A DNA stretch of 64,000 bases from Patulibacter sp. SYSU D01012 (GCF_017916475.1 NZ_JAFMTB010000001.1:310001-374000), one strand, 5' to 3'; positions 45,348-54,064 are shown, counted from the first letter of the stretch. The notes: a model not told the origin generated them from the sequence alone. Program-made: numbers and translations.

Positions 45348-46879
45348 CGCCCGCCCCCGTCGTGGTCGGCCCACAGCGGGTCGCGGAGCGCGCGGCGCAG
45401 GACCTTGCCGACCGCGCTCTTCGGCAGGTCGTCGACGAGCTCGACGCGCTTGGGCACCTTGTAGCCGGCGACCCGTCCGCGGACGTGCGACCGCAGCGCT
45501 TCGGCGTCGACCTCGGCGCCCTGGCGGACCCGGACGAACGCCGTGACCGCCTCGACCCACGTGGGATCGGGGCCGCCGACCACCGCCGCCTCGACGACGT
45601 CGGGATGCGCGACGAGCGCCTCCTCGACCTCGCGCGGGTACACGTTGTAGCCGCCGGTGACGATCATGTCGCTCGTCCGGTCCTCCAGGTGCAGGAAGCC
45701 GCGCTCGTCGCGGCGTCCGAGGTCGCGGGTGCGCATGAAGCCGTCCGGCATGCGGACCGCCGCGTCCAGCTCCGGCGCGTCCAGGTAGCCCGCGTGGACG
45801 ATCGGTCCGCGGACCGCGATCTCGCCGACCTCGCCGTCGGCGACGTCGCGCCCGTCCGCGTCGACGAGGCGCAGCTCGACGTCGACGGCCGGCTGGCCGG
45901 CCGCGCCGTAGGGCACGTCGTCGCCGACGTGGTCCTCCGCGTCGAGGACCGCCAGGCAGAGCGGTGCCTCGGTCTGCCCGTAGTACTGGGTGAGGATCGG
46001 GCCCCACGTCGCGAGGGCGCGCTCGAGCGTGGCCCGGGGCATCGGTGACGCGCCGTAGACCATCGAGCGCAGCCGCCCGAGGTCGGCGTCGCCGCCGCGC
46101 TCGAGCAGCATCGTGATCATCGTCGGCACCAGGTTGGCGTGGGTCGCGCCCGTCGCCCGGACCTGCTCCAGGTACGCGTCGGGGTCCAAGCCGTCGAGCA
46201 CGACCGCCCGGGCACCGCGGAGCCAGAACGGCAGGACGAACGTGCCGCTCGCGTGGATGAGCGACGCGGCGTGCAGCATCGCGTCGTCGCGCCCGGGCGA
46301 GACGAGGTTGGCGAGGATGTTGGCGCAGACCGCGGCGTAGGTCGCCTGGGTGTGCTGGGCGGCCTTCAGCGTCCCCGTCGTCCCCGACGTGAAGAGGGCC
46401 AGGACGACGTCGTCGGGCGTCGCGGCGAGCAACGGATCCCGCGCCGACCCGTCCTGGGCGCGCACCAGCAGGTCGGGGTGGCCGTGCGGCGCCGGGCCGA
46501 CGCTCAGCCCGTCGACGGCGTCGGCGGCCGCGAGGAGCTCGGCGGCCCGGTCGGCGAGCGAGGAGGTGTAGAGCAGGACGGTCGCGCCGGACTCCGCCAG
46601 CATGCGGGCGTGCTCGGACGACGACAGCCGGGCGTTCAGCGGCACGCGGGTCGCGCGCGCCTTCAGGCACGCGAAGTCGATCGACAGCGAGTACGGGCCG
46701 TTGTCGGCCAGGATGGCCACCCGCGTGCCCGGCCGGACGCCGCCGGCGATGAGCGCGTTGGCCATGCGGCTGGCGAGCCCGTCCACGTCGGCGAAGCTCA
46801 GCGTCCGGTCGCGGTAGGTCAGCGCGGGGCGGGCGCCCCACCGGCGTGCGCCGGCGCGGACGAGGTCGACGGTCAGCAT
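45344..46879 (-). CDS. AMP-forming acyl-CoA synthetase
   Basis: A 511-residue ligase of the ANL superfamily that activates a carboxylic acid with ATP and CoA. The P-loop is FTSGTTGTLKAAQHTQ (the usual PKG is replaced by LKA), A5 is YYGQTEAP, A7 TRDLGRRDERGFLHLEDR and the catalytic Lys is in LPKSAVGKVLRRALR near the C-terminus. It forms an operon with the crotonase gene. A sigma-70-like promoter and a 24-bp imperfect palindrome overlap the end of the upstream TetR gene, so this operon is probably its target. Confidence 0.92.
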   Translation of the reverse strand: MLTVDLVRAGARRWGARPALTYRDRTLSFADVDGLASRMANALIAGGVRPGTRVAILADNGPYSLSIDFACLKARATRVPLNARLSSSEHARMLAESGATVLLYTSSLADRAAELLAAADAVDGLSVGPAPHGHPDLLVRAQDGSARDPLLAATPDDVVLALFTSGTTGTLKAAQHTQATYAAVCANILANLVSPGRDDAMLHAASLIHASGTFVLPFWLRGARAVVLDGLDPDAYLEQVRATGATHANLVPTMITMLLERGGDADLGRLRSMVYGASPMPRATLERALATWGPILTQYYGQTEAPLCLAVLDAEDHVGDDVPYGAAGQPAVDVELRLVDADGRDVADGEVGEIAVRGPIVHAGYLDAPELDAAVRMPDGFMRTRDLGRRDERGFLHLEDRTSDMIVTGGYNVYPREVEEALVAHPDVVEAAVVGGPDPTWVEAVTAFVRVRQGAEVDAEALRSHVRGRVAGYKVPKRVELVDDLPKSAVGKVLRRALRDPLWADHDGGGR

Positions 46880-46972
46880 CCGCGGGGCTCCCGGGCGCCG
46901 CCATCGGCCGCGCCGCCGGATCCGGCCGCGAGCGGCACGCGTTCGTCGTTCTGCTGCCCCGTCATGGCCGGA

Positions 46973-47015
46973 GTCCTACCGGACCCGACCGCAAACCGTC
47001 AACCCTGACTGTTTG
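46973..47015 (-). promoter_or_regulatory. promoter and TetR-type operator of the acyl-CoA ligase operon
   Basis: On the reverse strand CAAACAGTCA and TGACGGTTTG form a 24-bp palindrome (46992-47015; 9 of 10 positions pair, 4-nt centre). It covers the -35 TTGACG (46997-47002); an 18-nt spacer leads to TAGGAC (46973-46978). Size and symmetry suit a TetR dimer, and a TetR gene lies immediately upstream. Confidence 0.72.
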
Positions 47016-47622
47016 GTGGTCCGTCCCCGGAGAGGAGGGCCCGAAGCGCGGCCTCCAGCCCCGCCGGGGGGCGTGCGTCGCGGTCCGCGTCGGTGCGGAG
47101 GATCGAGGTCAGCGCGTGTCCGCGCAGCGCCACGAGCGTCAGCTCGCACGCGGCGTCGAGCGGCGCGGACGCCCCGGCCGCGGGGCCGAACAGCGCTCGC
47201 AGCACCCGGCGCAGCTCCCGCCCGACGCCGCGCTCGTGGCGCAGCAGGACCGCGTGGAGCGCCGGATCGGTGCGCGCGGCCAGCCACAGCTCCAGGCCGG
47301 CGAGGAACAGCGGCCCGGAATGGGTGCGCAGCAGCACCGCCAGCGCGGCCGAGACGCGGTCGCCGTCCTCGTCCAGGGTGGCCGCGGCCGCCCGCAGCGC
47401 CGCGGCCTGTTCCGCGGCGATGTGGGCGATGGCGGCGACCACCAGGTCGGCGCGCGAGGGGAAGTGGTGCAGGAGCGCGCCGCGAGAGACGCCGGCGCGG
47501 CGCCGGACGGCCTCCGTCGTCGTCTCCGCGTAGCCCACGTCGACGAGGAGCTCGACCGTCGTCTCGATCAGCCGGGCGCGGGTGGCCTCGCCTCGCGGCG
47601 AGCGGGCGGACCCCTCGGGCAT
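46999..47622 (-). CDS. TetR-family regulator of the acyl-CoA ligase operon
   Basis: A 207-residue TetR repressor. The HTH is LIETTVELLVDVGYAETTTE then AVRRRAGVSRGALLHHFPSR (residues about 18-57); the C-terminal ligand domain has the FLAGLELWLAARTDPAL segment typical of acyl-CoA-responsive members. It is encoded just upstream of, and on the same strand as, the ligase/crotonase operon, and its last codons contain the -35 and operator of that operon. An acyl-CoA inducer is a reasonable guess. Confidence 0.9.
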   Translation of the reverse strand: MPEGSARSPRGEATRARLIETTVELLVDVGYAETTTEAVRRRAGVSRGALLHHFPSRADLVVAAIAHIAAEQAAALRAAAATLDEDGDRVSAALAVLLRTHSGPLFLAGLELWLAARTDPALHAVLLRHERGVGRELRRVLRALFGPAAGASAPLDAACELTLVALRGHALTSILRTDADRDARPPAGLEAALRALLSGDGPPNSQG

Positions 47623-47768
47623 CAGCGTGGTGCCCCCGGGCGGCGGCCGCCAGGGGCGGCGGGCGTTCGGCGTGTTCGGCGGACCGCGACCGGGCGAGCC
47701 GGCCCGGCGACGTCAGGGGCGGCGCGACGGCGCATCGCCCGATTCTGGCGGACCGGCCGGGCGCGCCG

Positions 47769-48731
47769 TCACGCGCGGTGCGCCGCGGTCCAGGGCACGG
47801 TCGGCGCCGTCGGCGCGCCGCCGACCGGCGGCCGGGCCGGGACGCCCGGCGCGACCCGGGCCGGCGGCGCGTCGTCGCCGGTCGACGCCGCCGGACGCCG
47901 GACGACGTCCCCGACCGCGACGGCCGTCACCACCATCCCGACCACCGCCAGGGGGTGCGGCGCCTGCCCCAGGAGCGCGAACGACAGCAGCGTCGTCGCG
48001 GCGGGGACCACGAGCAGCAGCGCCGACACCGTGCTGACGTGGTGGAGGGTCAGCAGGTGGGCCATGAGCACGGCGATGCCGACCGACAGGGGCCAGGCGA
48101 GCCACGCCACGCTCCACGCCAGCGGCGCCGACGCGTGCAGGTGCAGCCCGCCGGCGGCGGCGGTGATCGGCACCGTCACGAGCGCCGCCGTCCCGACCTG
48201 CACGGCGGCCGACACGCGCGGGTCGACGGGCGGGGCGCCCCGCTGCAGCACCGTCCCCGCCACCAGGCCGAGCGTCCCCAGCACGGTCAGCCCGACGCCC
48301 AGCCCGACGCGCGCGTCGCCGAGCTCCGGCGCCACGCTGACGGCGACGCCGAGCGCGCCGACGGTCAGCGCCGCCCACGTGCGGCGGCCCGGGCGCTCCA
48401 GTCCCAGCCGGGCCGCGACCGCGGTCGAGGCGAGCGGCGACAGGCCCAGCATCACGAGCGCCGACAGGGCGGGCGGGACGCCGAGGGCCAGCCCCGAGTA
48501 GGCGCCCGCGAACTGCACGGCCTGCGTCGCCAGGCCGATCAGCGCCAGCCGGCGGAACGGCGCGCGCCGCCATCCGGGCACGCGCAGGGCCAGCGGCACG
48601 GCGAGGAGCGTCGCCAGGACGAAGCGCAGGCTGAGCAGCGCGAACGGCCCGGCCGCGCCGACGCCGACGGCGCCGACCACGTAGCCGGAGCTCCAGAGCA
48701 GGACGAACAGGACGGGTGCGGTCAGGGACAC
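47769..48731 (-). CDS. EamA/DMT-superfamily transporter
   Basis: A 320-residue inner-membrane protein with ten predicted helices in two EamA repeats (LTAPVLFVLLWSSGYVVGAV ... and, in the second half, AWPLSVGIAVLMAHLLTLHH, STVSALLLVVPAATTLLSFA). DMT members export amino acids or metabolites; substrate unknown. A Pro/Ala-rich tail of about 45 residues follows the last helix. It is divergent from a LysR gene, the common arrangement for a regulated exporter. The GTG start is set by the first helix. Confidence 0.9.
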   Translation of the reverse strand: MSLTAPVLFVLLWSSGYVVGAVGVGAAGPFALLSLRFVLATLLAVPLALRVPGWRRAPFRRLALIGLATQAVQFAGAYSGLALGVPPALSALVMLGLSPLASTAVAARLGLERPGRRTWAALTVGALGVAVSVAPELGDARVGLGVGLTVLGTLGLVAGTVLQRGAPPVDPRVSAAVQVGTAALVTVPITAAAGGLHLHASAPLAWSVAWLAWPLSVGIAVLMAHLLTLHHVSTVSALLLVVPAATTLLSFALLGQAPHPLAVVGMVVTAVAVGDVVRRPAASTGDDAPPARVAPGVPARPPVGGAPTAPTVPWTAAHRA

Positions 48732-48780
48732 GCCACCGAGGGTGCGGCCGCCGGGCCGCGGCGACCATCGCCGCGCGCCG

Positions 48781-48809
48781 GCGACCCATCGCGGTTCGTG
48801 ATGGGTCGC
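48781..48809. promoter_or_regulatory. palindromic operator between exporter and LysR genes
   Basis: GCGACCCATC (48781-48790) and GATGGGTCGC (48800-48809) form a perfect 10-bp-arm inverted repeat with a 9-nt spacer in the 114-nt divergent region. The outer 48789-48801 segment ATC-N7-GAT fits a LysR T-N11-A box with minor shift. It is the likely binding site of the LysR protein. Confidence 0.72.
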
Positions 48810-48845
48810 TTCCCCCGGGCGCCGCGCGCTGGCAGCATCCGCGGC

Positions 48846-49727
48846 ATGGACCTGGACCTGGCGCACGTGCGGTCGTTCCTGGCCGTCGTCGACTTCGGCG
48901 GCGTCGGGCGCGCCGCCGAGGCGCTGCACCTGAGCCAGCCGGCCGTGTCCGGGCACGTGCGCCGGCTCGAGACCCGGCTCGGCGGCCCGCTGCTCGAGCG
49001 GGCCGGCCGCGGCGTCGCCGTCACGCCCCGCGGCGAGGTCGCCGCCCGCGAGCTGCGCGACCTGCTCGCCGTCCACGACCGGGCGCTGACGCGGCTGACC
49101 CGCGAGGACCCCGGGCGCGCGCCGTTCGTCCTGGGCACCGTCGAGCACGTCGTCGACCCGGTCCTGCCCGACCTGCTCGCTGAGCTGCGGGCCCGCACCG
49201 GGGATCGGCCCGTCCAGCTGCGCGTCGACCGCTCCGGCCCGCTGCGGCGGCGGCTGCTCGACGGCGAGCTGGACGCCGCCATCGTCATGGACCCGGGCGA
49301 GGTGGACGGCGCGGTCGAGCTCGGCACCGTGCCGCTGGCCTGGTACGCGGGCGGCGCGCTGGCCCGGCCCGGCGCGGTGTTCCCCGATCCCCTGCCGGTC
49401 GTGGCGTACGACCCGCCGTGCACGATGCGCGACCTGGGCCTGGAGCACCTGCGCCGGGCCGGGCGGCGCACCGAGATCACGGCCGAGAGCCCGCACCTGT
49501 CGGGCGTGCGCTCGGCCGTGCGCGCGGGCCTGGGCGTGGCGCTGCTCTCCGGGGCGGCCGAGGGACTGGTGCCGCTGACCGGCGCGCCCTTCGACGGGCC
49601 GGACGCGACGCGGCTGTGGCTCGTCGCGCGCGAGGACACCGCTGCGGTCCTCGACGGATTCCGGCGGGCGGTCTGGCGCCGCACCGCCGCCGTCACCCGC
49701 GCCCGGCGTGCGTCCGCCGCGGCCTGA
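48846..49727 (+). CDS. LysR-family regulator of the divergent exporter
   Basis: A 293-residue LysR protein. The HTH is FLAVVDFGGVGRAAEALHLS then QPAVSGHVRRLETRLG (residues about 10-46), and the effector domain runs from about 95 (PFVLGTVEHVVDPVLPDLLA) with two lobes. It is divergent from an EamA exporter; by analogy it would activate the exporter when its substrate accumulates. A perfect dyad lies between the two genes. The ATG is 36 nt from the dyad. Confidence 0.92.
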   Translation: MDLDLAHVRSFLAVVDFGGVGRAAEALHLSQPAVSGHVRRLETRLGGPLLERAGRGVAVTPRGEVAARELRDLLAVHDRALTRLTREDPGRAPFVLGTVEHVVDPVLPDLLAELRARTGDRPVQLRVDRSGPLRRRLLDGELDAAIVMDPGEVDGAVELGTVPLAWYAGGALARPGAVFPDPLPVVAYDPPCTMRDLGLEHLRRAGRRTEITAESPHLSGVRSAVRAGLGVALLSGAAEGLVPLTGAPFDGPDATRLWLVAREDTAAVLDGFRRAVWRRTAAVTRARRASAAA

Positions 49728-49802
49728 ACGCTCCGGCGGCCGCCTGCACGCTCTCGGTCGTCCGTCCGCGGCGCGGCGGCCCGCCGCTAGTCTCCGCCCC
49801 CT

Positions 49803-50885
49803 ATGGCGGACCTCAAGGGCCTGATCCTCTCGGGCGGTCGCGGCACGCGGCTGCGCCCGATCACGTACACGTCGGCCAAGCAGCTCGTCCCCGTGGCGAA
49901 CCGGCCGGTGCTGTTCTACGGGATCGAGGCGATGGTCGAGGCGGGAATCACCGAGATCGGGATCATCCTCAACCCCGAGACGGGCGGCGAGATCCGCAAG
50001 GTCGCCGGCGACGGCTCGCAGTTCGGCGAGGGCGTGCGGATCACGTACATCGACCAGAGCTCGCCGGCCGGCCTGGCGCACGCGGTGCTGACGGCCGAGG
50101 AGTTCCTGGGCGACTCGTCGTTCGTGATGTACCTGGGTGACAACCTGCTGCAGGGCGGCATCCAGGAGCTCGTCGCGGAGTTCACGCAGAACGCGCCCGA
50201 CGCGATGATCCTGCTGCAGCCCGTGGACGACCCGAAGAGCTACGGCGTCGCCGAGCTGCACGAGGGCCGCGTCACGCGCCTGGTCGAGAAGCCCGCCGAG
50301 CCGCAGTCCGACCTGGCGCTCGTCGGCGTCTACCTGTTCACGAAGCGCATCCTCGAGGCCGCGAAGGCGATCGAGCCGTCCGCGCGCGGCGAGCTGGAGA
50401 TCACGGACGCGATCCAGTGGCAGGTCGACCAGGGCGACCGCGTCGAGCCGCACGTCGTGCACGGCTGGTGGAAGGACACCGGCAAGCTCGCCGACATGCT
50501 CGAGGCCAACCGCCTGATCCTCGACGTCGTCGAGCGGCGCGTGGAGGGGCACGTCGACGCGGACTCGCAGATCGACGGCCGCGTCGTGATCGAGGAGGGC
50601 GCCCGCATCGAGCGCTCCGTCGTCCGCGGGCCGGTCGTCATCGGCAAGGACGCGCGGATCACCGACTCGTACGTCGGCCCGTACTCCGCGATCGCCACCG
50701 GCGCGGTCGTCGAGCGGTCCGAGGTGGAGCACTCCATCCTGCTCGAGCGCGCGCAGCTCATCGGGCTGGAGGGCCGCATCGAGTCCTCGCTCCTGGGTCG
50801 CAACGTCGTCGTGCGCCGCGGCGAGCGCACCCCGCGCGCCTACCGCTTCATGGTCGGCGACGACGCCGAGATCGAGATCCTCTAG
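49803..50885 (+). CDS. rmlA: glucose-1-phosphate thymidylyltransferase, long form
   Basis: A 360-residue nucleotidyltransferase that starts dTDP-sugar synthesis from glucose-1-phosphate and dTTP. Signature ILSGGRGTRLRPITYTSAKQ is at 8-27 with LVPVANRPVLFYGIE after it; YLGDNLLQGGI, SYGVAEL and WWKDTGKLADMLEANR follow. The C-terminal left-handed beta-helix repeat region (about 240-350: VVIEEGARIERSVVRGPVVI...) marks the long form. TAGTCT at 49788-49793 is 9 nt before the ATG. First gene of a dTDP-rhamnose cluster. Confidence 0.94.
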   Translation: MADLKGLILSGGRGTRLRPITYTSAKQLVPVANRPVLFYGIEAMVEAGITEIGIILNPETGGEIRKVAGDGSQFGEGVRITYIDQSSPAGLAHAVLTAEEFLGDSSFVMYLGDNLLQGGIQELVAEFTQNAPDAMILLQPVDDPKSYGVAELHEGRVTRLVEKPAEPQSDLALVGVYLFTKRILEAAKAIEPSARGELEITDAIQWQVDQGDRVEPHVVHGWWKDTGKLADMLEANRLILDVVERRVEGHVDADSQIDGRVVIEEGARIERSVVRGPVVIGKDARITDSYVGPYSAIATGAVVERSEVEHSILLERAQLIGLEGRIESSLLGRNVVVRRGERTPRAYRFMVGDDAEIEIL

Positions 50886-50905
50886 GGGCGTCGGAGCCGA
50901 CGCAC

Positions 50906-51874
50906 ATGGGCTTCTCGCAGCAGCGCAACGTCCAGCGGCTCGGGCCGAACATGGTCATCCGGCCGAACAAGAACGCCCTGGACCGGGACGACGTCCAGCG
51001 GGCCGAGGCCGAGCGTCAGCAGCGCCGGCTCGTCGTCGTGGGGGCGAACGGGATGCTGGGGCACCGGGTGGTCGACGTCGGCCGCGTGCACGGCTGGGAC
51101 GTGGTGAGCGCCACGCGCGAGGCGTTCGACCTGACCGACCTGGGCAGCGTCACGGCGTACCTGGAGCGCGTCTCGCCGACCGCGGTGATCAACTGCGCCG
51201 CCTGGACCGACGTCGACGGCGCCGAGGAGCGCGAGGCCGACGCGCTGGCCGTCAACGGCACCGGCGCCGGCAACCTGGCGAAGGCGACGGCCGCCCTCGG
51301 CGCCCGCCTGGTCCACGTCTCGACGGACTACGTCTTCGCCGGCGACGCCGACGCGCCGTACGCCGAGGACGCGCCGGTCGACCCGCAGGGCGCCTACGGC
51401 CGCACGAAGCTCGCCGGCGAGCGCGAGATCGCGCAGCACAACCCCGACCACGTCGTCTGCCGCACCGCGTGGCTGTTCGGCGAGGGCGGCGGCAACTTCG
51501 TCGACACCATGCTGCGCCTGTCCGAGGGCCGCGACGAGGTCACCGTCGTCGACGACCAGACCGGCAGCCCGACCTGGACCGGGCACCTGGCCCCGGTGCT
51601 CGTCGCGCTCGCGGGCAGCGAGGTCCGCGGAGTCGCGCACACGGCGGGGAGCGGGCAGGTGACGTGGTGCGGCCTGGCGGCGGAGACCTTCCGCCTGGCG
51701 GGCGTGGCGACCCGCGCGACGCCGGTGACGTCGGACGCCTTCCCGCGCCCCGCGAAGCGCCCGGCGTGGAGCGTGCTGGCGAACACCCGCGGCGACGTGC
51801 CGTCGCTGCCGGACTGGCGCGAGGGCGTTCGCGCGCACCTGGCCGAGGTCGGCCGGCTCGCCCCCGAGGCCTAG
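50906..51874 (+). CDS. rmlD: dTDP-4-dehydrorhamnose reductase with N-terminal extension
   Basis: A 322-residue short-chain reductase that makes dTDP-L-rhamnose. The Rossmann motif RLVVVGANGMLGHRVVDV starts only at about residue 40; NCAAWTDVDGAE, HVSTDYVFAGD, the YGRTKLAGE active-site Tyr/Lys pair and ILFG-like RTAWLFGEGGGNF are intact. The 40-residue N-terminal extension (FSQQRNVQRLGPNMVIRPNK...) is not usual in the family. An internal ATG at 50951 would drop the first 15 residues of it. GGAG lies about 9 nt before ATG 50906. It follows rmlA by 20 nt. Confidence 0.9.
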   Translation: MGFSQQRNVQRLGPNMVIRPNKNALDRDDVQRAEAERQQRRLVVVGANGMLGHRVVDVGRVHGWDVVSATREAFDLTDLGSVTAYLERVSPTAVINCAAWTDVDGAEEREADALAVNGTGAGNLAKATAALGARLVHVSTDYVFAGDADAPYAEDAPVDPQGAYGRTKLAGEREIAQHNPDHVVCRTAWLFGEGGGNFVDTMLRLSEGRDEVTVVDDQTGSPTWTGHLAPVLVALAGSEVRGVAHTAGSGQVTWCGLAAETFRLAGVATRATPVTSDAFPRPAKRPAWSVLANTRGDVPSLPDWREGVRAHLAEVGRLAPEA

Positions 51875-52284
51875 GGGCGGCCGGCGCGCAGCTCGTCGGC
51901 CAGGGCACGGATGCGGTCGCGGGAGCGCGCCCAGCCCTTCACGTGCTCCTCGCGGTCCAGCTCCCAGCCGAACCAGCGGCGGTCGCGCGGGCGCGCCCAC
52001 ACCTCGATCGTCCAGCCGAAGCCGAGCCAGCCGGCGGCCAGGCGCAGCAGCACGACGACCGGCAGCAGCACGACGAGCAGGACCAGCTCCGCGAGCAGCA
52101 CCGTCAGGACGATGAGCGCCGGGATCGCCAGGATCAGCAGGAAGAGCCCGATGATGATGCTGATCGGGTCGTCCCCCAGCGACACGTCCGGGCCGACGTC
52201 GGGGACCTCGCGGATCCTGCGCCGCCACGGCAGCCAGCGGCGGCGCACCCGCCACGTCCGTCCCGCCTGGTCCTCGACCCTCAC
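51871..52284 (-). CDS. hypothetical membrane protein
   Basis: A 137-residue protein with a basic, Trp/Arg-rich N-terminus (GRTWRVRRRWLPWRRR), two hydrophobic helices in the middle (IIIGLFLLILAIPALIVLTV and LVLLVVLLPVVVLLRLAAGW) and an Arg/Trp-rich cytoplasmic end (ARPRDRRWFGWELDR). Not recognised. GTG 52284 overlaps the stop of a six-codon leaderless reading frame. Its stop shares CTAG with the stop of rmlD, tail to tail. Confidence 0.68.
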   Translation of the reverse strand: MRVEDQAGRTWRVRRRWLPWRRRIREVPDVGPDVSLGDDPISIIIGLFLLILAIPALIVLTVLLAELVLLVVLLPVVVLLRLAAGWLGFGWTIEVWARPRDRRWFGWELDREEHVKGWARSRDRIRALADELRAGRP

Positions 52285-52301
52285 GCTCCCGCCCTCCGCA
52301 T
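52281..52301 (-). CDS. putative six-codon leaderless upstream ORF (MRRAGA)
   Basis: TAGGAT on the reverse strand (52309-52314) ends 7 nt before ATG 52301. That ATG opens MRRAGA and a TGA that overlaps the GTG of the 137-residue membrane-protein gene (GTGA). Translation from the leaderless ATG would thus reach the real start by coupling. An AGGGCGGGAG stretch inside it could also act as Shine-Dalgarno for the GTG. Confidence 0.4.
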   Translation of the reverse strand: MRRAGA

Positions 52302-52436
52302 GGCGGCGATCCTACGGCCGGGCGCTCGGGCGGACCGGCGGGCTGGACGTCTCGTCGTCCTCGGCGCGGCCCGGACCCGGACGGGCGGGGGTGCCGCGTG
52401 CCGATCCGCGCCCGGTCCCGTAGGGTTTCGCCCCGT

Positions 52437-53444
52437 ATGAAGCTGCTCGTCTGTGGTGGTGCGGGGTTCATCGGGTCCGCGTTCGTGCGCCAGCGCGTCG
52501 CGGCCGGGGACGACGTCCGCGTCTTCGATGCCCTGACCTACGCGGGGCGCCGCGAGAACGTCGAGGACCTCGGCGTCGACCTGGTCGTCGGCCGCATCGA
52601 GGATCCCGACGCGGTCGAGCTGGCCGCCCAGGGCGTCGACGCGATCGTCAACTTCGCGGCCGAGACGCACGTCGACCGCTCGATCCTCGACGCGCAGGCG
52701 TTCGTGCGCACCAACGCGCTGGGCACCTTCACGCTCGTCGAGGAGGCCCGCCGGCGCGGCGTCCGCTACGTCCAGGTCTCCACGGACGAGGTCTACGGCT
52801 CGATCGTCGACGGCGCGTTCACCGAGGAGCACCCGCTCGAGCCGTCCTCGCCGTACTCGGCGTCGAAGGCCGGCGCCGACCTGATGGTCCTCGCCACGCA
52901 CCACACCTACGGGCAGGACGTCGTCATCGCCCGCGGGTCCAACTGCTACGGCCCGCGCCAGTTCCCCGAGAAGCTCATCCCCGTGATGACGCTCAACGCG
53001 CTGCACGGCGGTCCGCTGCCGGTCTACGGCGCCGGCGACCAGGTCCGCACGTGGCTGCACGTCGACGACTTCGCCTCCGGCATCCACGCCGCGCTGACCC
53101 ACGGCGAGGCCGGCCAGGCCTACAACGTCGGCGGGGCCAAGGAGAAGGTCAACATCGACGTCGTCCGGCGGATCATCGCGCTGACCGGCGCGTCCGAGGA
53201 CCAGATCAAGCACGTCGAGGACCGGCTGGGCCACGACTTCCGCTACGCGCTGGACTCCTCCAAGCTCGAGGCGCTCGCGGGCTGGAAGCCGCGCGTGGAC
53301 TTCGACGAGGGCGGCCTGGAGTCGACCGTCCACTGGTACCGCGACCACGAGTGGTGGTGGAAGCCGCTCGTCGAGACCGACGAGTACAAGGCGTACTACC
53401 GCCGCGTCTACGGCCAGGACCACGCCTTCACGGCCAAGGGCTGA
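52437..53444 (+). CDS. rmlB: dTDP-glucose 4,6-dehydratase
   Basis: A 335-residue extended SDR that converts dTDP-glucose to dTDP-4-keto-6-deoxyglucose. LVCGGAGFIGSAFVRQ is the NAD-binding start; NFAAETHVDRSI, VSTDEVYGSI, the catalytic YSASK (Tyr/Lys) and RGSNCYGPRQFPEKLIP are all intact, as is TWLHVDDFASGI. It completes the rmlA-rmlD-rmlB set; rmlC (the epimerase) is not in this window. TAGGGT at 52421-52426 lies 10 nt before the ATG. The hypothetical gene on the other strand separates it from rmlD. Confidence 0.95.
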   Translation: MKLLVCGGAGFIGSAFVRQRVAAGDDVRVFDALTYAGRRENVEDLGVDLVVGRIEDPDAVELAAQGVDAIVNFAAETHVDRSILDAQAFVRTNALGTFTLVEEARRRGVRYVQVSTDEVYGSIVDGAFTEEHPLEPSSPYSASKAGADLMVLATHHTYGQDVVIARGSNCYGPRQFPEKLIPVMTLNALHGGPLPVYGAGDQVRTWLHVDDFASGIHAALTHGEAGQAYNVGGAKEKVNIDVVRRIIALTGASEDQIKHVEDRLGHDFRYALDSSKLEALAGWKPRVDFDEGGLESTVHWYRDHEWWWKPLVETDEYKAYYRRVYGQDHAFTAKG

Positions 53445-53566
53445 GCGGGCGGCGCCGCCCGTCGCGGCGCCGGGATCCCGGGGCCGCGCGGCGCCTGGGC
53501 CGCGCGCGGTTCGCGCTGCGGCGGAGGGCGCCGCGGGAGGGCGGGCGCGGCCGGCGCGCCCGCGGT

Positions 53567-54046
53567 TCAGCGGCTCTTCGCCCCCGGGCGGCCCGGGGTG
53601 GTGCCGTCGTACTTCCAGGTGTTGCCCTCGCGGACGAGCTTGAGCGTGTCCGTGCGCTCCTCGTCCTTCGCCAGCTTCACCTTCGCCTGGACCGTGGCGA
53701 CGTCGCCCTGGATCTGCACGTCCTGCACGCTCATGCCGATCGGGTCGGCGTCGTCCAGGGCACGGGCCGCGTTCTTCTCGCAGCCGCCGTCGCGGCTCAG
53801 CGCGGCGACCAGGCGCTTGGACAGCAGCGTCTTGCAGACGTTGCCGGCGCCCGTGTCGTCGTTCTGCTGGTCGGCGTAGGCGTCGTCCAGGTCGTGGACC
53901 GTGTTGGCGACGCGGGCGGCCTCGCCCTGGAACTCCTTGTCGTCCGACGCGCTGCTCCCCGCGGTGGAGGCGCAGCCGGTGGCCCCCAGGGCCGCGATCG
54001 TGCCGGAGACGGCGAGCAGGGCCAGGCGGGAGCGAGCGGCGATCAC
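53567..54046 (-). CDS. lipoprotein of unknown function
   Basis: A 159-residue predicted lipoprotein. The signal peptide runs [18 protein letters not shown] with the lipobox Cys near residue 25. The mature part has a helical region with [19 protein letters not shown] and two Cys (VCKTLL, GGCEKN), then a cystatin/NTF2-like beta segment ([20 protein letters not shown] ... [14 protein letters not shown]), typical of small anchored proteins that resemble a SnoaL/NTF2 fold. GTG 54046 lies 8 nt after TACCGT on the reverse strand. It shares a palindromic promoter with the glycosylase gene. Confidence 0.75.
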   Translation of the reverse strand: MIAARSRLALLAVSGTIAALGATGCASTAGSSASDDKEFQGEAARVANTVHDLDDAYADQQNDDTGAGNVCKTLLSKRLVAALSRDGGCEKNAARALDDADPIGMSVQDVQIQGDVATVQAKVKLAKDEERTDTLKLVREGNTWKYDGTTPGRPGAKSR

Positions 54047-54054
54047 GGGGCTCA

Positions 54055-54064
54055 ACGGTACCGT
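54055..54064. promoter_or_regulatory. palindromic bidirectional -10 box
   Basis: ACGGTACCGT is a perfect 10-bp palindrome. On each strand it supplies TACCGT: reverse (54055-54060) 8 nt before GTG 54046, forward (54059-54064) 7 nt before GTG 54072. Both divergent genes would be leaderless and the two polymerase sites overlap, so they must exclude each other. Confidence 0.65.
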
